A stretch of DNA of 64,000 nt from Xenopus tropicalis (Eukaryota > Chordata > Amphibia > Anura > Pipidae). The stretch spans positions 200,841,713 to 200,905,712 of the forward strand of contig NC_030677.2 in NCBI RefSeq assembly GCF_000004195.4, written 5' to 3'. This document shows, piece by piece, positions 1-11,879 of this stretch. Positions within the stretch are counted from its first letter, which is position 1. Each line of letters opens with the position of its first letter. The translations under genes and the position numbers were made by a program. Under the pieces are notes generated by a model, which was not told the DNA's origin, did no database searches, and saw only the letters and a program-made list of their open reading frames with translations.

Positions 1-2854
1 TGCCTATAGTAGCAGTGGGGGGATAATAGCCTCTGGGAAGGGACTGGGGCTGTGGGATAGCAGGTATAGTAGGGAGAGATGGTGCCTATAGTAGCAGTGG
101 GGGGATAATAGCCTCTGGGAAGGGACTGGGGCTGTGGGATAGCAGGTATAGTAGGGAGAGATGGTGCCTATAGTAGCAGTGGGGGGATAATAGCCTCTGG
201 GAAGGGACTGGGGCTGTGGGATAGCAGGTATAGTAGGGAGAGATGGTGCCTATAGTAGCAGTGGGGGGATAATAGCCTCTGGGAAGGGACTGGGGCTGTG
301 GGATAGCAGGTATAGTAGGGAGAGATGGTGCCTATAGTAGCAGTGGGATAATAGCCTCTGGGAAGGGACTGGGGCTGTGGGATAGCAGGTATAGTAGGGA
401 GAGATGGTGCCTATAGTAGCAGTGGGATAATAGCGTCTGGGAAGGGACTGGGGCTGTGGGATAGCAGGTATAGTAGGGAAAGATGGTGCCTATAGTAGCA
501 GTGGGGGGATAATAGCCTCTGAGAAGGGACTGGGGCTGTGGGATAGCAGGTATAGTAGGGAGAGATGGTGCCTATAGTAGCAGTGGGGGGATAATAGCCT
601 CTGGGAAGGGACTGGGGCTGTGGGATAGCAGGTATAGTAGGGAGAGATGGTGCCTATAGTAGCAGTGGGGGGATAATAGCCTCTGGGAAGGGACTGGGGC
701 TGTGGGATAGCAGGTATAGTAGGGAGAGATGGTGCCTATAGTAGCAGTGGGGGGATAATAGCCTCTGGGAAGGGACTGGGGCTGTGGGATAGCAGGTATA
801 GTAGGGAGAGATGGTGCCTATAGTAGCAGTGGGATAATAGCCTCTGGGAAGGGACTGGGGCTGTGGGATAGCAGGTATAGTAGGGAGAGATGGTGCCTAT
901 AGTAGCAGTGGGGGGATAATAGCCTCTGGGAAGGGACTGGGGCTGTGGGATAGCAGGTATAGTAGGGAGAGATGGTGCCTATAGTAGCAGTGGGATAATA
1001 GCCTCTGGGAAGGGACTGGGGCTGTGGGATAGCAGGTATAGTAGGGAAAGATGGTGCCTATAGTAGCAGTGGGGGGATAATAGCCTCTGGGAAGGGACTG
1101 GGGCTGTGGGATAGCAGGTATAGTAGGGAGAGATGGTGCCTATAGTAGCAGTGGGGGGATAATAGCCTCTGGGAAGGGACTGGGGCTGTGGGATAGCAGG
1201 TATAGTAGGGAGAGATGGTGCCTATAGTAGCAGTGGGATAATAGCCTCTGGGAAGGGACTGGGGCTGTGGGATAGCAGGTATAGTAGGGAGAGATGGTGC
1301 CTATAGTAGCAGTGGGGGGATAATAGCCTCTGGGAAGGGACTGTGGCTGTGGGATAGCAGGTACAGGAGGGAGAGATGGTGCCTATAGTAGCAGTGGGGG
1401 GGGGATAATAGCCTCTGGGAAGGGACTGGGGCTGTGGGATAGCAGGTATAGTAGGGAGAGATGGTGCCTATAGTAGCAGTGGGGGGATAATTGCCTCTGG
1501 GAAGGGACTGGGGCTGTGGGATAGCAGGTATAGTAGGGAGAGATGGTGCCTATAGTAGCAGTGGGGGGATAATAGCCTCTGGGAAGGGACTGGGGCTGTG
1601 GGATAGCAGGTATAGTAGGGAGAGATGGTGCCTATAGTAGCAGTGGGGGGATAATAGCCTCTGGGAAGGGACTGGGGCTGTGGGATAGCAGGTATAGTAG
1701 GGAGAGATGGTGCCTATAGTAGCAGTGGGATAATAGCCTCTGGGAAGGGACTGGGGCTGTGGGATAGCAGGTATAGTAGGGAGAGATGGTGCCTATATTA
1801 GCAGTGGGATAATAGCCTCTGGGAAGGGACTGGGGCTGTGGGATAGCAGGTATAGTAGGGAGAGATGGTGCCTATAGTAGCAGTGGGGGGATAATAGCCT
1901 CTGGGAAGGGACTGGGGCTGTGGGATAGCAGGTATAGTAGGGAGAGATGGTGCCTATAGTAGCAGTGGGATAATAGCCTCTGGGAAGGGACTGGGGCTGT
2001 GGGATAGCAGGTATAGTAGGGAGAGATGGTGCCTATAGTAGCAGTGGGATAATAGCCTCTGGGAAGGGACTGGGGCTGTGGGATAGCAGGTATAGTAGGG
2101 AGAGATGGTGCCTATATTAGCAGTGGGGGGGATAATAGCCTCTGGGAAGGGACTGGGGCTGTGGGATAGCAGGTATAGTAGGGAGAGATGGTGCCTATAG
2201 TAGCAGTGGGGGGATAATAGCCTCTGGGAAGGGACTGGGGCTGTGGGATAGCAGGTATAGTAGGGAGAGATGGTGCCTATAGTAGCAGTGGGGGGATAAT
2301 AGCCTCTGGGAAGGGACTGGGGCTGTGGGATAGCAGGTATAGTAGGGAGAGATGGTGCCTATAGTAGCAGTGGGGGGATAATAGCCTCTGGGAAGGAACT
2401 GGGGCTGTGGGATAGCAGGTATAGTAGGGAGAGATGGTGCCTATAGTAGCAGTGGGATAATAGCCTCTGGGAAGGGACTGGGGCTGTGGGATAGCAGGTA
2501 TAGTAGGGAGAGGTGGTGCCTATAGTAGCAGTGGGATAATAGCCTCTGGGAAGGGACTGGGGCTGTGGGATAGCAGGTATAGTAGGGAGAGGTGGTGCCT
2601 ATAGTAGCAGTGGGGGGATAATAGCCTCTGGGAAGGGACTGGGGCTGTGGGATAGCAGGTATAGTAGGGAGAGATGGTGCCTATAGTAGCAGTGGGGGAT
2701 AATAGCCTCTGGGAAGGGACTGGGGCTGTGGGATAGCAGGTATAGTAGGGAGAGATGGTGCCTATAGTAGCAGTGGGGGGATAATAGCCTCTGGGAAGGG
2801 ACTGGGGCTGTGGGATAGCAGGTATAGTAGGGAGAGATGGTGCCTATAGTAGAC
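1..2854. repeat. G-rich 79/82-bp satellite array
   Basis: About 35 head-to-tail copies run off the left edge. The unit has two length classes, 82 and 79 bp, that differ in one G run (six G or three G before ATAATAGCC). Copies are nearly identical, with single-base variants such as TATATTAGC and GAGGTGG. Every unit contains G3-N2-G3-N3-G4-N4-G3 in the segment TCTGGGAAGGGACTGGGG and onwards, a canonical G-quadruplex pattern on the + strand. The array ends abruptly at 2,854. It is non-coding. Confidence 0.98.
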
Positions 2855-3774
2855 AATGTGTGCTTATGTGCAGTGTGTGTAGGAAAGCTGCAGGTGTGCC
2901 ATTATCCATATTGTAGTTTGGGTAAATTCTAGGAGATCCCGTTACCAACTAACTGACATGTTTCCCTACAAGCGACAGGGAATGTGGGCTTATAAAGTGT
3001 TTATAGTAAGCATCTGTTTCAGTGTTTCCGTTTATTAAAAATAAAATGAAACATGAACTGCCCCTGGAACACATCTGGCCTGTGAGACGTGCAAATTGTC
3101 TGTGTCCTCTGGAAAGTCTCAGCGCTGCAGTCGCTCTCCCCAATGCACATCCTGCGGGAGGAAATTACACGGCTCCGCGGCTTTTAAACGGGAGATTATG
3201 GGAAAACTTCTGTTTAGTGAATATTCTCTAAGCCCGAGCTCAACAGCGATAACTGCAAGGGTGGGAATGGATCAGCGGCTTGTTTAGCCTCAGTGCGCCC
3301 CGCCGGAACCAGTTATGGTCTCTACTGCACAACGGTAAGCTGCTTTATTCTGCCATACACACACGTGTATTTTCCATTTATCCATATGGTATGGCTTATT
3401 GTGGCCACTGAGCAACCCTGCACATTCATATGCACTTACTGCAGCCCAGATTCCTGCTTGGCTATTCTCCAGCTTAGGGCTCCTTTTGTACATGTATGGC
3501 ACAATCCTCCATGTTTTTTGCACTTGTGTCCTGCCCTGCACAAAAAAAAAATTGCCACATGTTTAAAAAAACCAAGCACAGATGCTTGTGTTTGCCCTTT
3601 TAAATACAGAGCTGTTTGCATTTGGCAGCACTGTATTCACGAGGGGCGACAGCTGGGGGCAGATAAGCATTTTTGCTACTTGTTTGGGTCCATAGTAAAT
3701 TACCCCTATTGTTCCATTGGCTGCCAAGGGTTAAGTGTATTCTACAGTTAAATAGAAATCAGTTAGGGCTAACT
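2855..3774. other. Intronic stretch, no recognised feature
   Basis: Non-repetitive sequence between the satellite and the first MITE. It contains a moderately CpG-containing stretch around 3,100-3,340, ending in a donor-like CGGTAAGC. I see no coding signal I can defend. Confidence 0.5.
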
Positions 3775-3846
3775 TCATAAGTAATAAAGGGTGTTCCCTT
3801 TGTGTAGTTACAGTGGCAACCAATAAGGTGTTTGCTTTCAAACAGG
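3775..3846. repeat. Fragment of TTGGTTGCTATGGG-core repeat
   Basis: GTGGCAACCAATAAGGTGTT and the flanking TTTGCTTTCAAACAGG match one arm of the repeat that is more complete at 25,911-26,055 and 57,540-57,690. Confidence 0.6.
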
Positions 3847-4202
3847 TGCCCATAGTAGCTGCTGATATCGGTCCCTTGGACCGATTCAGCAGCTAATCGG
3901 CCCGTGTATGGGCATTCCCGACGGGCCTGCCCGACCGAGATCTGCCCTGAAATCGGCCAGATCTCGATCGGGCAGTTTAGAAAATCTGGTCGGATCAGGG
4001 ACTGCATCAGCTCGTTGATACGGTCCCCGAACCGACTTTGCCATTGCCCGTCGTTGTAATTCGATTGTTTGGCCCAGGGCCAAACGATCAAATTACCCTG
4101 GATTCTCCCGATATCGCCCACCCGTAGGTGGGGATATCGGGAGAAGATCCGATCGCTTGGCGACATCGCCAAGCAAGCGGATCTTATAGTGTATGGGGAC
4201 CT
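3847..4202. mobile_element. Harbinger-like MITE, family A (copy 1)
   Basis: It has internal palindromes around GCTGCTGATATCGG and GATATCGCCCACC, and ends in GTGTATGGGGACCT followed by TTA. The same internal sequence recurs in nine other places in the window. Better-preserved copies show the terminal motif AGGTGGCCATACACG with TAA or TTA flanks, as in PIF/Harbinger elements. The left end here is diverged. Confidence 0.75.
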
Positions 4203-4205
4203 TTA

Positions 4206-4395
4206 GGGCTGTGACACACAGGGAGATTAGTCGCTGCACGACAAATCTCCCTTGTTGTGGGTGACTAATCTCCCCGAAATGCCTTGAGAGGAAACTTCTG
4301 CGACTTCGGCAATTCACGGCGCTGCGTATGCCATCCCACCAGCGATTTACATTCTAGCCGGTGGGATGGCATTCCGGGGAGATTAGTTGCGTCCC
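4206..4395. mobile_element. Harbinger-like MITE, family B (3' incomplete)
   Basis: It begins GGGCTGTGACACACAGGGAG right after TTA and shares GACAAATCTCC, GATGGCAT and CTAGCCGG(T/C) with the intact copy at 51,588-51,816. The right end is lost after GGGGAGATTAG. It directly abuts family A copy 1, apparently using the same TTA site. Confidence 0.75.
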
Positions 4396-5735
4396 CCTTA
4401 TGGCACGTAGGCCAACTTAGCACCTTTTATTAAATATGGGGGTTTGTGTGTATGTATTTGATCTATGGTTGCTACATATGGATGACTCCATGACAATTGG
4501 AAGCACCAAATTAGGCAGGTTGTATTAGCCAGCTCTGACCAATAGCAGGCTTCCTTCAGCATAGCCGCTTAACCCTGTAAATGTATCTGTCTCGGCTGCC
4601 GGCTTATCTGCACTTACACGATTAATTCAAAGAATGGAACTTTCCTACTCAGGTGCCTCCAGACTATTATATAATGCTGTTCCCACCAGTATTTGTTCCA
4701 TACTCATCATGGTGGCATAGGAAGGACACAACGCCAAGATGAGAATGTGTTAAAGAACGCTGCTCTGCAGAAGTATACGGAGAATGGCTAACCATGGAAT
4801 TGCCCTCGCTTTCCCCATGTACTAATGCAATGCTTTTGTACCTGAGGGAATGTTAATGCAATATAAACAGTACATTCACAGGGATTGGGTTTCCCATTAG
4901 AGTGCGGTGCCACCTGCTGAATGGCCCCTTGTGAAGGTGCAGCGTTGGCCGTTCCCTCCGGGGTCACAGGTGCTTCAGTAGTTGAATCAAGAGATGTGGC
5001 AGGAGTCTGTTCTGCTGTTCCCTGAAAGGATAACAATATAGGATTTCTATCTGAGATTTCTTCCAGATGTGCAAAGCCTGGGTCCAATCAGCCACCAGCC
5101 CCATGCCAACCCTCAGTCTGAGGAGGTAGAATAACATTTGGCTTTTTGGTACTCGCAGTGACGCTCTTGGCTTTTTACACGTCCTCGTTGGTGCGGGGGT
5201 TTATTCATTCCAGTGGATTAAATAAATATTAAAGTGAATGCTTTAGTGGAAAACAAGAAACTAAAATATTCCTTGGAAGGGCCAATGTATCAGGGAAGTG
5301 TGACAATAAGCCCAGTGGACAATGATTCTGGAGGCCGCTTATTGGATTTGGGCCCAAAGTGCTTTTTCCAAGGGAATTTGATTTGTTCTGACTCGGTGTG
5401 ATATTGTGTGAGTAGCCAAGAACTCGGTTGGTTGAAGCTATTGGCCAAACATGACACTTGTTATACACAGTTACATCAACCAGCTTTCCTGTGTCTGAAC
5501 TTTGCTTCTGACTCAAGGAGCCTCAGTTGCTGCTTATGAACCTTCTGTATTTCCCCCTCAGGTATAAGAAGCCTCAATGTGTCATTATTAGCCAGTGGCT
5601 GATGTGTTGATATTGTGTTTGGCTGCTCCCAGGAAGGCCAATTGCACTATTGTCTGGAACACACAAACATGGTCAATCATGTTCATGGAGTGTGCAAATA
5701 TGACAAAAAATTTTTTATCTTGCATGTTTCCATGT
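4396..5735. other. Intronic stretch, no recognised feature
   Basis: No exon borders, repeats or RNA genes recognised. Short open frames occur at the frequency expected by chance. Confidence 0.5.
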
Positions 5736-5743
5736 GGTAGAAT

Positions 5744-5891
5744 CAGGCCTGGACTGGGATTCAAAATAGGCCCTAGCATTCCTACTACACAAACAGCCCC
5801 CCAGCAGCCCAATAAACATTGACTGTCTATGGTATGTTATAGCAGCCCCTCTGGCATTTGCCAGAATCCACAGATTGCCAGTCCGGGCCTG
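5744..5891. mobile_element. hAT-like MITE with 8-bp target duplication
   Basis: The terminal inverted repeats are CAGGCCTGGACTGG and CCAGTCCGGGCCTG. The flanking octamers GGTAGAAT (5,736-5,743) and GTTAGAAT (5,892-5,899) match at seven of eight positions. The 148-bp size and 8-bp duplication suggest a non-autonomous hAT element. Confidence 0.8.
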
Positions 5892-6144
5892 GTTAGAATA
5901 TGCTCAGTTCTGCCAGAGTACTAGGGTAACGGGGCAGGGAGAGGGTGGATATATTGTGCTTAGTACCTGACCCTGCACTGCTGCTCTCACACAGGAGGGA
6001 GTAGTTCTTTGATTTCTGATCATATGGCACCACACACTGTTGTTGGATGATGGAAGTTGCAGTTCAACAAGGTGGACGTCCCTGGTTTGTTTACATGGGT
6101 TCTGATCCACTGCATTTTTGCAGACTGTAACCATGATACATTAA

Positions 6145-6491
6145 AAGTGGCCATACACTGTAAGATGTGCCCATTTGGTGAGATCTCCAAGCGAGCGGAA
6201 CTTCTCCCGATATCCCCACAGTTGGACAATAATGCGCTAATGTCTGACCAATGGGCGAAACTAATTAAAATGGCGGGTATAGGCGCCGTCGGATCAGGGA
6301 TCACATCAACGAGCCTATGCAGTCCCCGATCCTACAGGAAAATCAAACCTGCCCGATCGAGATCTGGCCAATTTCAGGCCAGATCTCGGCCAGGGAGGCC
6401 CATTGCTGGTACCGATACACGGGCAGATAAGCTTCCGAATTGGTCTAAAAGGCTGATATTGGCAGCTGAAATCAGCCCGTGTATGGCCATG
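6145..6491. mobile_element. Harbinger-like MITE, family A (copy 2)
   Basis: TAA at 6,142-6,144 and 6,492-6,494 flanks ends AAGTGGCCATACAC and GTGTATGGCCATG. The internal parts GAGATCTGGCC and GGTACCGATACACGG are rearranged relative to copy 1. It has no transposase. Confidence 0.8.
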
Positions 6492-6494
6492 TAA

Positions 6495-9367
6495 AGATGG
6501 GGGGGGGTAATAAGTTTCCATAGGTTGTACTCACCAAGATAATAAGAGATGTGATACATGCTTTCATTCTAAACCCATGAATGAGTTGCTACAAGAACAC
6601 AGAGGGAGTGTTGGGAGCAGGTCTGTTGTTTATACACCATTATCCCTGACAGTATCACAATCTTTGGCCATAGGACACATCCATCCCTCATATCCATACC
6701 ATATCCATATCCATCCATACTTTGTTGTATTGTCACAGAGAGTTCCGGTAGAATAAAGTTGCTAAGAATTTGTTTTCTGCTCAGTGAATGGGACGTGACA
6801 TTGTGCCCCGAGGCGCTTGGTGCTGACAGGGAGCCTCTACATGCAAGTCCAGCATTTTGGTTTGTGCGAGAGCTTCCCATTCATTGTCAGCTCGTTGTCA
6901 GTAAATCCCTCTTATTCAGCTTTCTTCTTTCTCTACAGCACAAAATGTGTTGGCACCCGCAAACCTGCATTGTTTGCATGGCCAGATTAAGGGGCCAGTA
7001 GTTCACGGGGTTATACAATATAACTGGGTAGGTTGGTACTGACCTTAAAGTGATACAAAGCTTGGGTTTGTGCTCTCTCAACCACTTTTCTGTTACGGTG
7101 ATGATTTGTTTATGGGTCTTTTGGCTAAATTATGTCTAATATGCCCCCTTCTTTATTCCCACTGGGTTATTCTAGTGGAGTTAAGCACCCACTTGGGTTA
7201 GGTTTGCACCCTCTTATCCCTGGCAAAGGGAAAGCAGATTATGTTCTAGGGCCCAGTATATTCCAGTTACTAGAATACAATATCCGGCTCTGGCAGTGCC
7301 AGTTGGACAGGGAGTAAAGTGGTTTGGGAACAGTTTACGAATGAAACGAGCTTCTTGTTCTGTGAAATAAAACTGACTACAGAAATACATTTGCAGCATT
7401 TATTTCATTCCTGTCATAGAACATTTGTACAGTTGCACTTTCCCTGGGGAAACCAAACTCCATTTATTCGGATCATTGTTCTCAGACAAGAAACAAATAC
7501 TACAATTGTTTATTATTTGGAAGCCACTGTATAACAATTTCCTTCTTATAGCACTCCATATTGTTTATTATTCAGAAGACACTGGCATTATTACATATAA
7601 CTCTGCTCTCCAGAGCTTACAGTCTAGGATGCAGGAAGGGGAGTTGTCAAAGAAAAATGGGGTTTGGATGCAGAGTAGCTTTTTGGTTTATTCCATGGCC
7701 TCTGCTTTTGAACTCTACTCACAGTCATAGTCCCTTTCTAGAGGCTACCCTACTCACCTCTCTAGGGTAGGGAGTCCATAACATGATTGCCTATTGAAAA
7801 TCATTGAAAATCCTGGTGTGCAGTACGCAAAGGCTATTAAGGACATCTCCTGCATTAATGTTGTGCTGGATTATGTGAGAGGGAGGTTCTTGGGCTGGTT
7901 GTATAGTGAATGTGAAGGGGCATTTTGCCCAACCTGTTGCCCATCACCATTTCAACTAGTTGTAAGAGAACCAACTGCTCTTCGTCCTATCTCTATTACA
8001 CAGTTGGGTTAAGGGGGCACAGCATTGGATGGCTGTATGTCACTTGGGCATTGGTGGTTCAATTCAAGGACAGCAAGGGAGGTTAAGTGGTGGTATGTTG
8101 GGGTTACTTTATAGGCCATAGTCTCTTTGGGGTGCTAGTGGCATTGTTACTGGTCAGGTACATTGGCTGAATCAGTGGGTGCAGATAGCGAGTCTGCTCC
8201 CTGTTATGGGGTGTGGATGACATGTATCTGGGGTGAGTCTATATTGTAACTTGCCATTATAATCATTTGTGTGTTTTCTGGTTAAACAGGTACATTAGTT
8301 GTTCCTTCTCTCAACTATAAATGACAAACTTGTTAATTTATTGTTCAATAAAACACTGTGACCTCTTTTTAATCTGAGAACCGTGTCGCTTATATAAGCC
8401 GGTATTACTGATGCGCGTAAATGGGGCAGCATTTCAGGGACAGGATCTGGGGTGGAGGTTGACCCTATATCACCAGCATTATCATTTTCATCCCTGGGGA
8501 AATCTTGTCCATTCCCAGATCTGCCCATCCACGTCATTATTTGTCTTGACTTAGGCATTTTTTCAGCATTGCTGGAACCCCATACCCCATTGCTTGGTTA
8601 ATAGGGTACACGAGACTCTGCAGAGGAGACGACCATTTCTAAATGGCAGAGGTGAAGAGGAAACCATCAAATAATACCAACACCACAAATAATTCCCTAC
8701 TATCCCGGGGTGCCTATACTTACTGGATCCATGTGCTGATGATCCATAGAGAGGGGCCCCATGGAAAGGTTATAGCTGGGCCGGACAGTGGGGAATACCT
8801 TGCTGTATATGAACTGTAGCAGTGGGATGAACTGACAGCAAACACTTTGTATAATGCCTGTGGAATTCAGTTGGCCAAGCTCACAGCTGGGACAGATCCC
8901 CGGAGCTCGCCAGCACGACACAGGAGGCAGAGGGAACGTATCAGGGGCTTATGGGGTACAGCTGTTCCTCCGAGGGCTTGCATAAATAACATCGTATCTA
9001 ACCCTGGGACTCTGTGCATATTTAACATTTTTCTGAAGCATTCTCTAGTAGGAAAGTCTGTTTTTTGTTTTTGTATTTTGTTGACAGTGCATCTCACTGG
9101 CCATGTTTCCTCCTCAAATGCCTCATTTCATCCACTGTTATCTGTATAAAAGCCTCCATTATATGTAAGAAAGTAGGAGAATATACATTAAGGCAGTACT
9201 TCCATAACTGGGAGGCTACTATCATACTGTGACCCAAAGGAGTAAAAGGGGGACATGAATGAATGTTTTATAGCTGAATTGATATCCCTGGAAGTATGGG
9301 ACAGGGGCAATTCTCTCACCAGTATGTATCTGACACAAGCTGTTATTTTTGTTGCTCTTGCAGTATC
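6495..9367. other. Intronic stretch, mostly unannotated
   Basis: Apart from a small hairpin (CTACCCTA...TAGGGTAG near 7,744-7,771), I see no defined repeat, exon or RNA gene. Open frames here are short and show no domain similarity I recognise. Confidence 0.5.
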
Positions 9368-9375
9368 CTCTAGAA

Positions 9376-10349
9376 CAGTGCTGTCCAACTTCTGTTGTAC
9401 CGAGGGCCGGAATTTTTCCGACCTACGTGGTGGAGGGCCGATAATGGAAGCCAGTTTTGACCACTCCCCTTTTTGAAACTGCACCCACTTGAAACCACAC
9501 CCATGTTATCACATGACCATACCCATATTAATGGTTGTAGTACAGCAAAAACCTGCCATACTCTGCCTGCCCTACCCTGCCTGTGTGTGCCATACTCTGC
9601 CTTCCCTACCCTGCCTGTGTGTGCCATACTCTGCCTTCCCTACCCTGCCTGTGTGTGCCATACTCTGCCTTCCCTACCCTGCCTGTGTGCCATGCTTTCA
9701 CTGTGTGTGCCATTCTTGGCTGGTTTGTGCCATACTTGGCCTGTGTGTGCCATACTCTGTCTGCCCTACCCTGCCTGTGTGTGCCATACTCTGCCTTCCC
9801 TACCCTGCCTGCATGTGCCATACTTTCACTGTGTTTGCCATTCTTGGCTGGTGTGTGCCATACTCTGCCTGTGTGTGCCATACTCTGCCTGCCCTATGCT
9901 GCCTGTGTGTGACACAATGCTGGCACTGCTCCTACAGTCTGCACAATAACTATATATTAAAAAACTTTTTAATTGCAGTACCACCTCAGTATATGTTCTT
10001 TTTGTAGAGTGCAGGGATTATTTGTGGGTTTCTACTGCTCCTGAGGTGTGAACAGGGGAACAATGGTGGTGATTACAGCCTGAGCCTGAGGTGTGAACAC
10101 TGCAGGGGGTGAACAATGCAGAGATTAAAAGGTGTGAACAACACAGGGGATTACATATTTAAACAATACAGCCTGATTACAGCCTGAATCTGAGGTGAGA
10201 ACCATGCAGGGGGGCAGTTAATCTCAGTACTGATACCATTTAAAGTTTACACAAGAGTAACCCATCAAAGCAGCCAGACAGGTGGGGGGCCACACAGAGG
10301 GGGGTCACGGGCCGCATGCGGCCCGCGGGCCGCCAGTTGGACAGCACTG
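9376..10349. mobile_element. hAT-like element carrying a 34-bp minisatellite
   Basis: The ends are CAGTGCTGTCCAACT and AGTTGGACAGCACTG, flanked by identical octamers CTCTAGAA at 9,368-9,375 and 10,350-10,357. It is 974 bp with no transposase. Positions 9,545-9,915 form a degenerate 34-bp tandem array (TGTGTGCCATACTCTGCC...). Long open frames through that array are periodicity artefacts. Confidence 0.88.
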
Positions 10350-10357
10350 CTCTAGAA

Positions 10358-10616
10358 CAGTGCTGTCCAACTGGCGGCCCGCGGGCAGGCAGGGTATGGC
10401 GCACACAGGCAAGGTAGGGTAGTCATTATATGGTCCCTAAGGTGTGTAATTATATGCTGGGAATGGTCTGATAAGCTCTTGTGATAACATGGGTGTGGTT
10501 CGAAATGGGTGCGGTTTAAAAAGGGGAGTGGTCAAAACTGGCTTCCATTATCGGCCCTCCACCACGTAGGCCAGAAAAATTCTGGCCCTCGGTACCACAG
10601 AAGTTGGACAGCACTG
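10358..10616. mobile_element. hAT-like element of the same family, inverted relative to the previous one
   Basis: The 259-bp element begins CAGTGCTGTCCAACTGGCGG and ends AAGTTGGACAGCACTG, so its ends are swapped relative to the 974-bp copy. It is followed by ATCTAGAA (10,617-10,624), giving a third copy of the target octamer. It holds about one unit of the minisatellite on the opposite strand (GGCAGGGTATGGC). Confidence 0.87.
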
Positions 10617-10920
10617 ATCTAGAAGACATTTCTTTGGCTGCCAGTAGGGGGAGCTGTGTGCATCAGGTTTTAGTTGGGTGGTTTTATGCATATTCAGTTG
10701 CTTCTCTAGATGACTGAGTAACTATTCTGCATCTTGGGAAAGTATTTTGGTGTGAATATCACCTTTGAAATAATAAACAGGTATACAGTATATGCAATAA
10801 TTAGTGTTATACAAGTATGGTTTCAATTCATCCCTCAAAGCATTTGTTTTTACCAACTAGTTACTAAGTCTAAAGATGCCAGCAAACGTAATTATGTCTT
10901 ATTTGTCTTTATGTCAATAA

Positions 10921-11877
10921 ATGCCCTCCCCTTTAAGCACAACAGGGATTGTTTGTCCCTATTTTGCAATATATACAAGCCGGGCATCTACATCACAGTC
11001 GCCCCCGGTCTGGCCAGTCCTACACTCACTCACCCCCGGTCTGGCCAGTCCTACACTCACTCACCCCTGGTCTGGCCAGTCCTACACTCACTCACCCCCG
11101 GTCTGGCCTGTCCTATTCTCACTCACCCCGGTCTGGCCAGTCCTACACTCACTCACCCCGGTCTGGCCAGTCCTACACTCACTCACCCCCGGTCTGGCCA
11201 GTCCTACACTCAATCACCCCTGGTCTGGCCAGTCCTACACTCACCCCCGGTCTGGCCTGTCCTACACTCACTCACCCCCGGTCTGGCCTGTCCTACACTC
11301 ACTCACCCCCGGTCTGGCCTGTCCTATCCTCACTCACCCCGGTCTGGCCTGTCCTACACTCACTCACCCCCGGTCTGGCCTGTCCTACACTCACTCACCC
11401 CCGGTCTGGCCTGTCCTACACTCACTCACCCCCGGTCTGGCCTGTCCTACACTCACTCACCCCCGGTCTGTTCTGTCCTACACTCACTCACCCCCGGTCT
11501 GGCCTGTCCTACACTCACTCACCCCCGGTCTGGCCTGTCCTACACTCACTCACCCCCGGTCTGGCTTGTCCTACATTCACTCACCCCCGGTCTGGCCAGT
11601 CCTACACTCACTTTCATCTGATTCATTAAGAATTCTACTGCTTCATTATAAATTTAACAAATGCAGTTTTACCTTCAACTTGCTTGCTTTCAGGGTTAAA
11701 ACCCCCAAATGTTTGCCCTTTCATCCCTCTGGGATCACCTGACTGTAGCTGAGAATCATGGGAGCTACAACATGGAGCCGGCGACCGCACTGGGGGTGAC
11801 TGTGACACAGTTGGGCAGCTTGTATATATTGCAATATAGGGACAAACAATCCCTGTTTTGCTTAAAGGGGAGGGCAT
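10921..11877. mobile_element. Inverted-repeat element with internal 31-bp minisatellite
   Basis: The left arm, 10,921 to about 10,998 (ATGCCCTCCCCTTTAAGC ... TTGTTTGTCCCTATTTTGC), is repeated in reverse complement at about 11,795-11,877. Between them, 11,000-11,612 holds about 20 copies of a 31-bp unit (CCCCCGGTCTGGCCTGTCC...). Some junctions have four Cs, some five. There is no transposase, so it looks like a MITE. The + strand frames of 226-295 codons are spurious. Confidence 0.85.
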
Positions 11878-11879
11878 TG

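Noticed and set aside
1..2854. CRISPR-like array
   Set aside because: Direct repeats with no unique spacers; this is a contiguous satellite in vertebrate DNA.
2599..2856. Minus-strand open frame at the end of the G-rich satellite
   Set aside because: Translation of satellite units only.
9473..10007. Cys-rich open frames (CHTLPSLPCLC-like repeats), resembling a keratin-associated or metal-binding protein
   Set aside because: They lie entirely inside the 34-bp minisatellite of a hAT element, with several frames open on both strands.
10734..11742. Open frames of 226-295 codons with SGQSYTHSP-like repeats
   Set aside because: Produced by the 31-bp minisatellite. All three frames are open and the element has transposon-like inverted arms.
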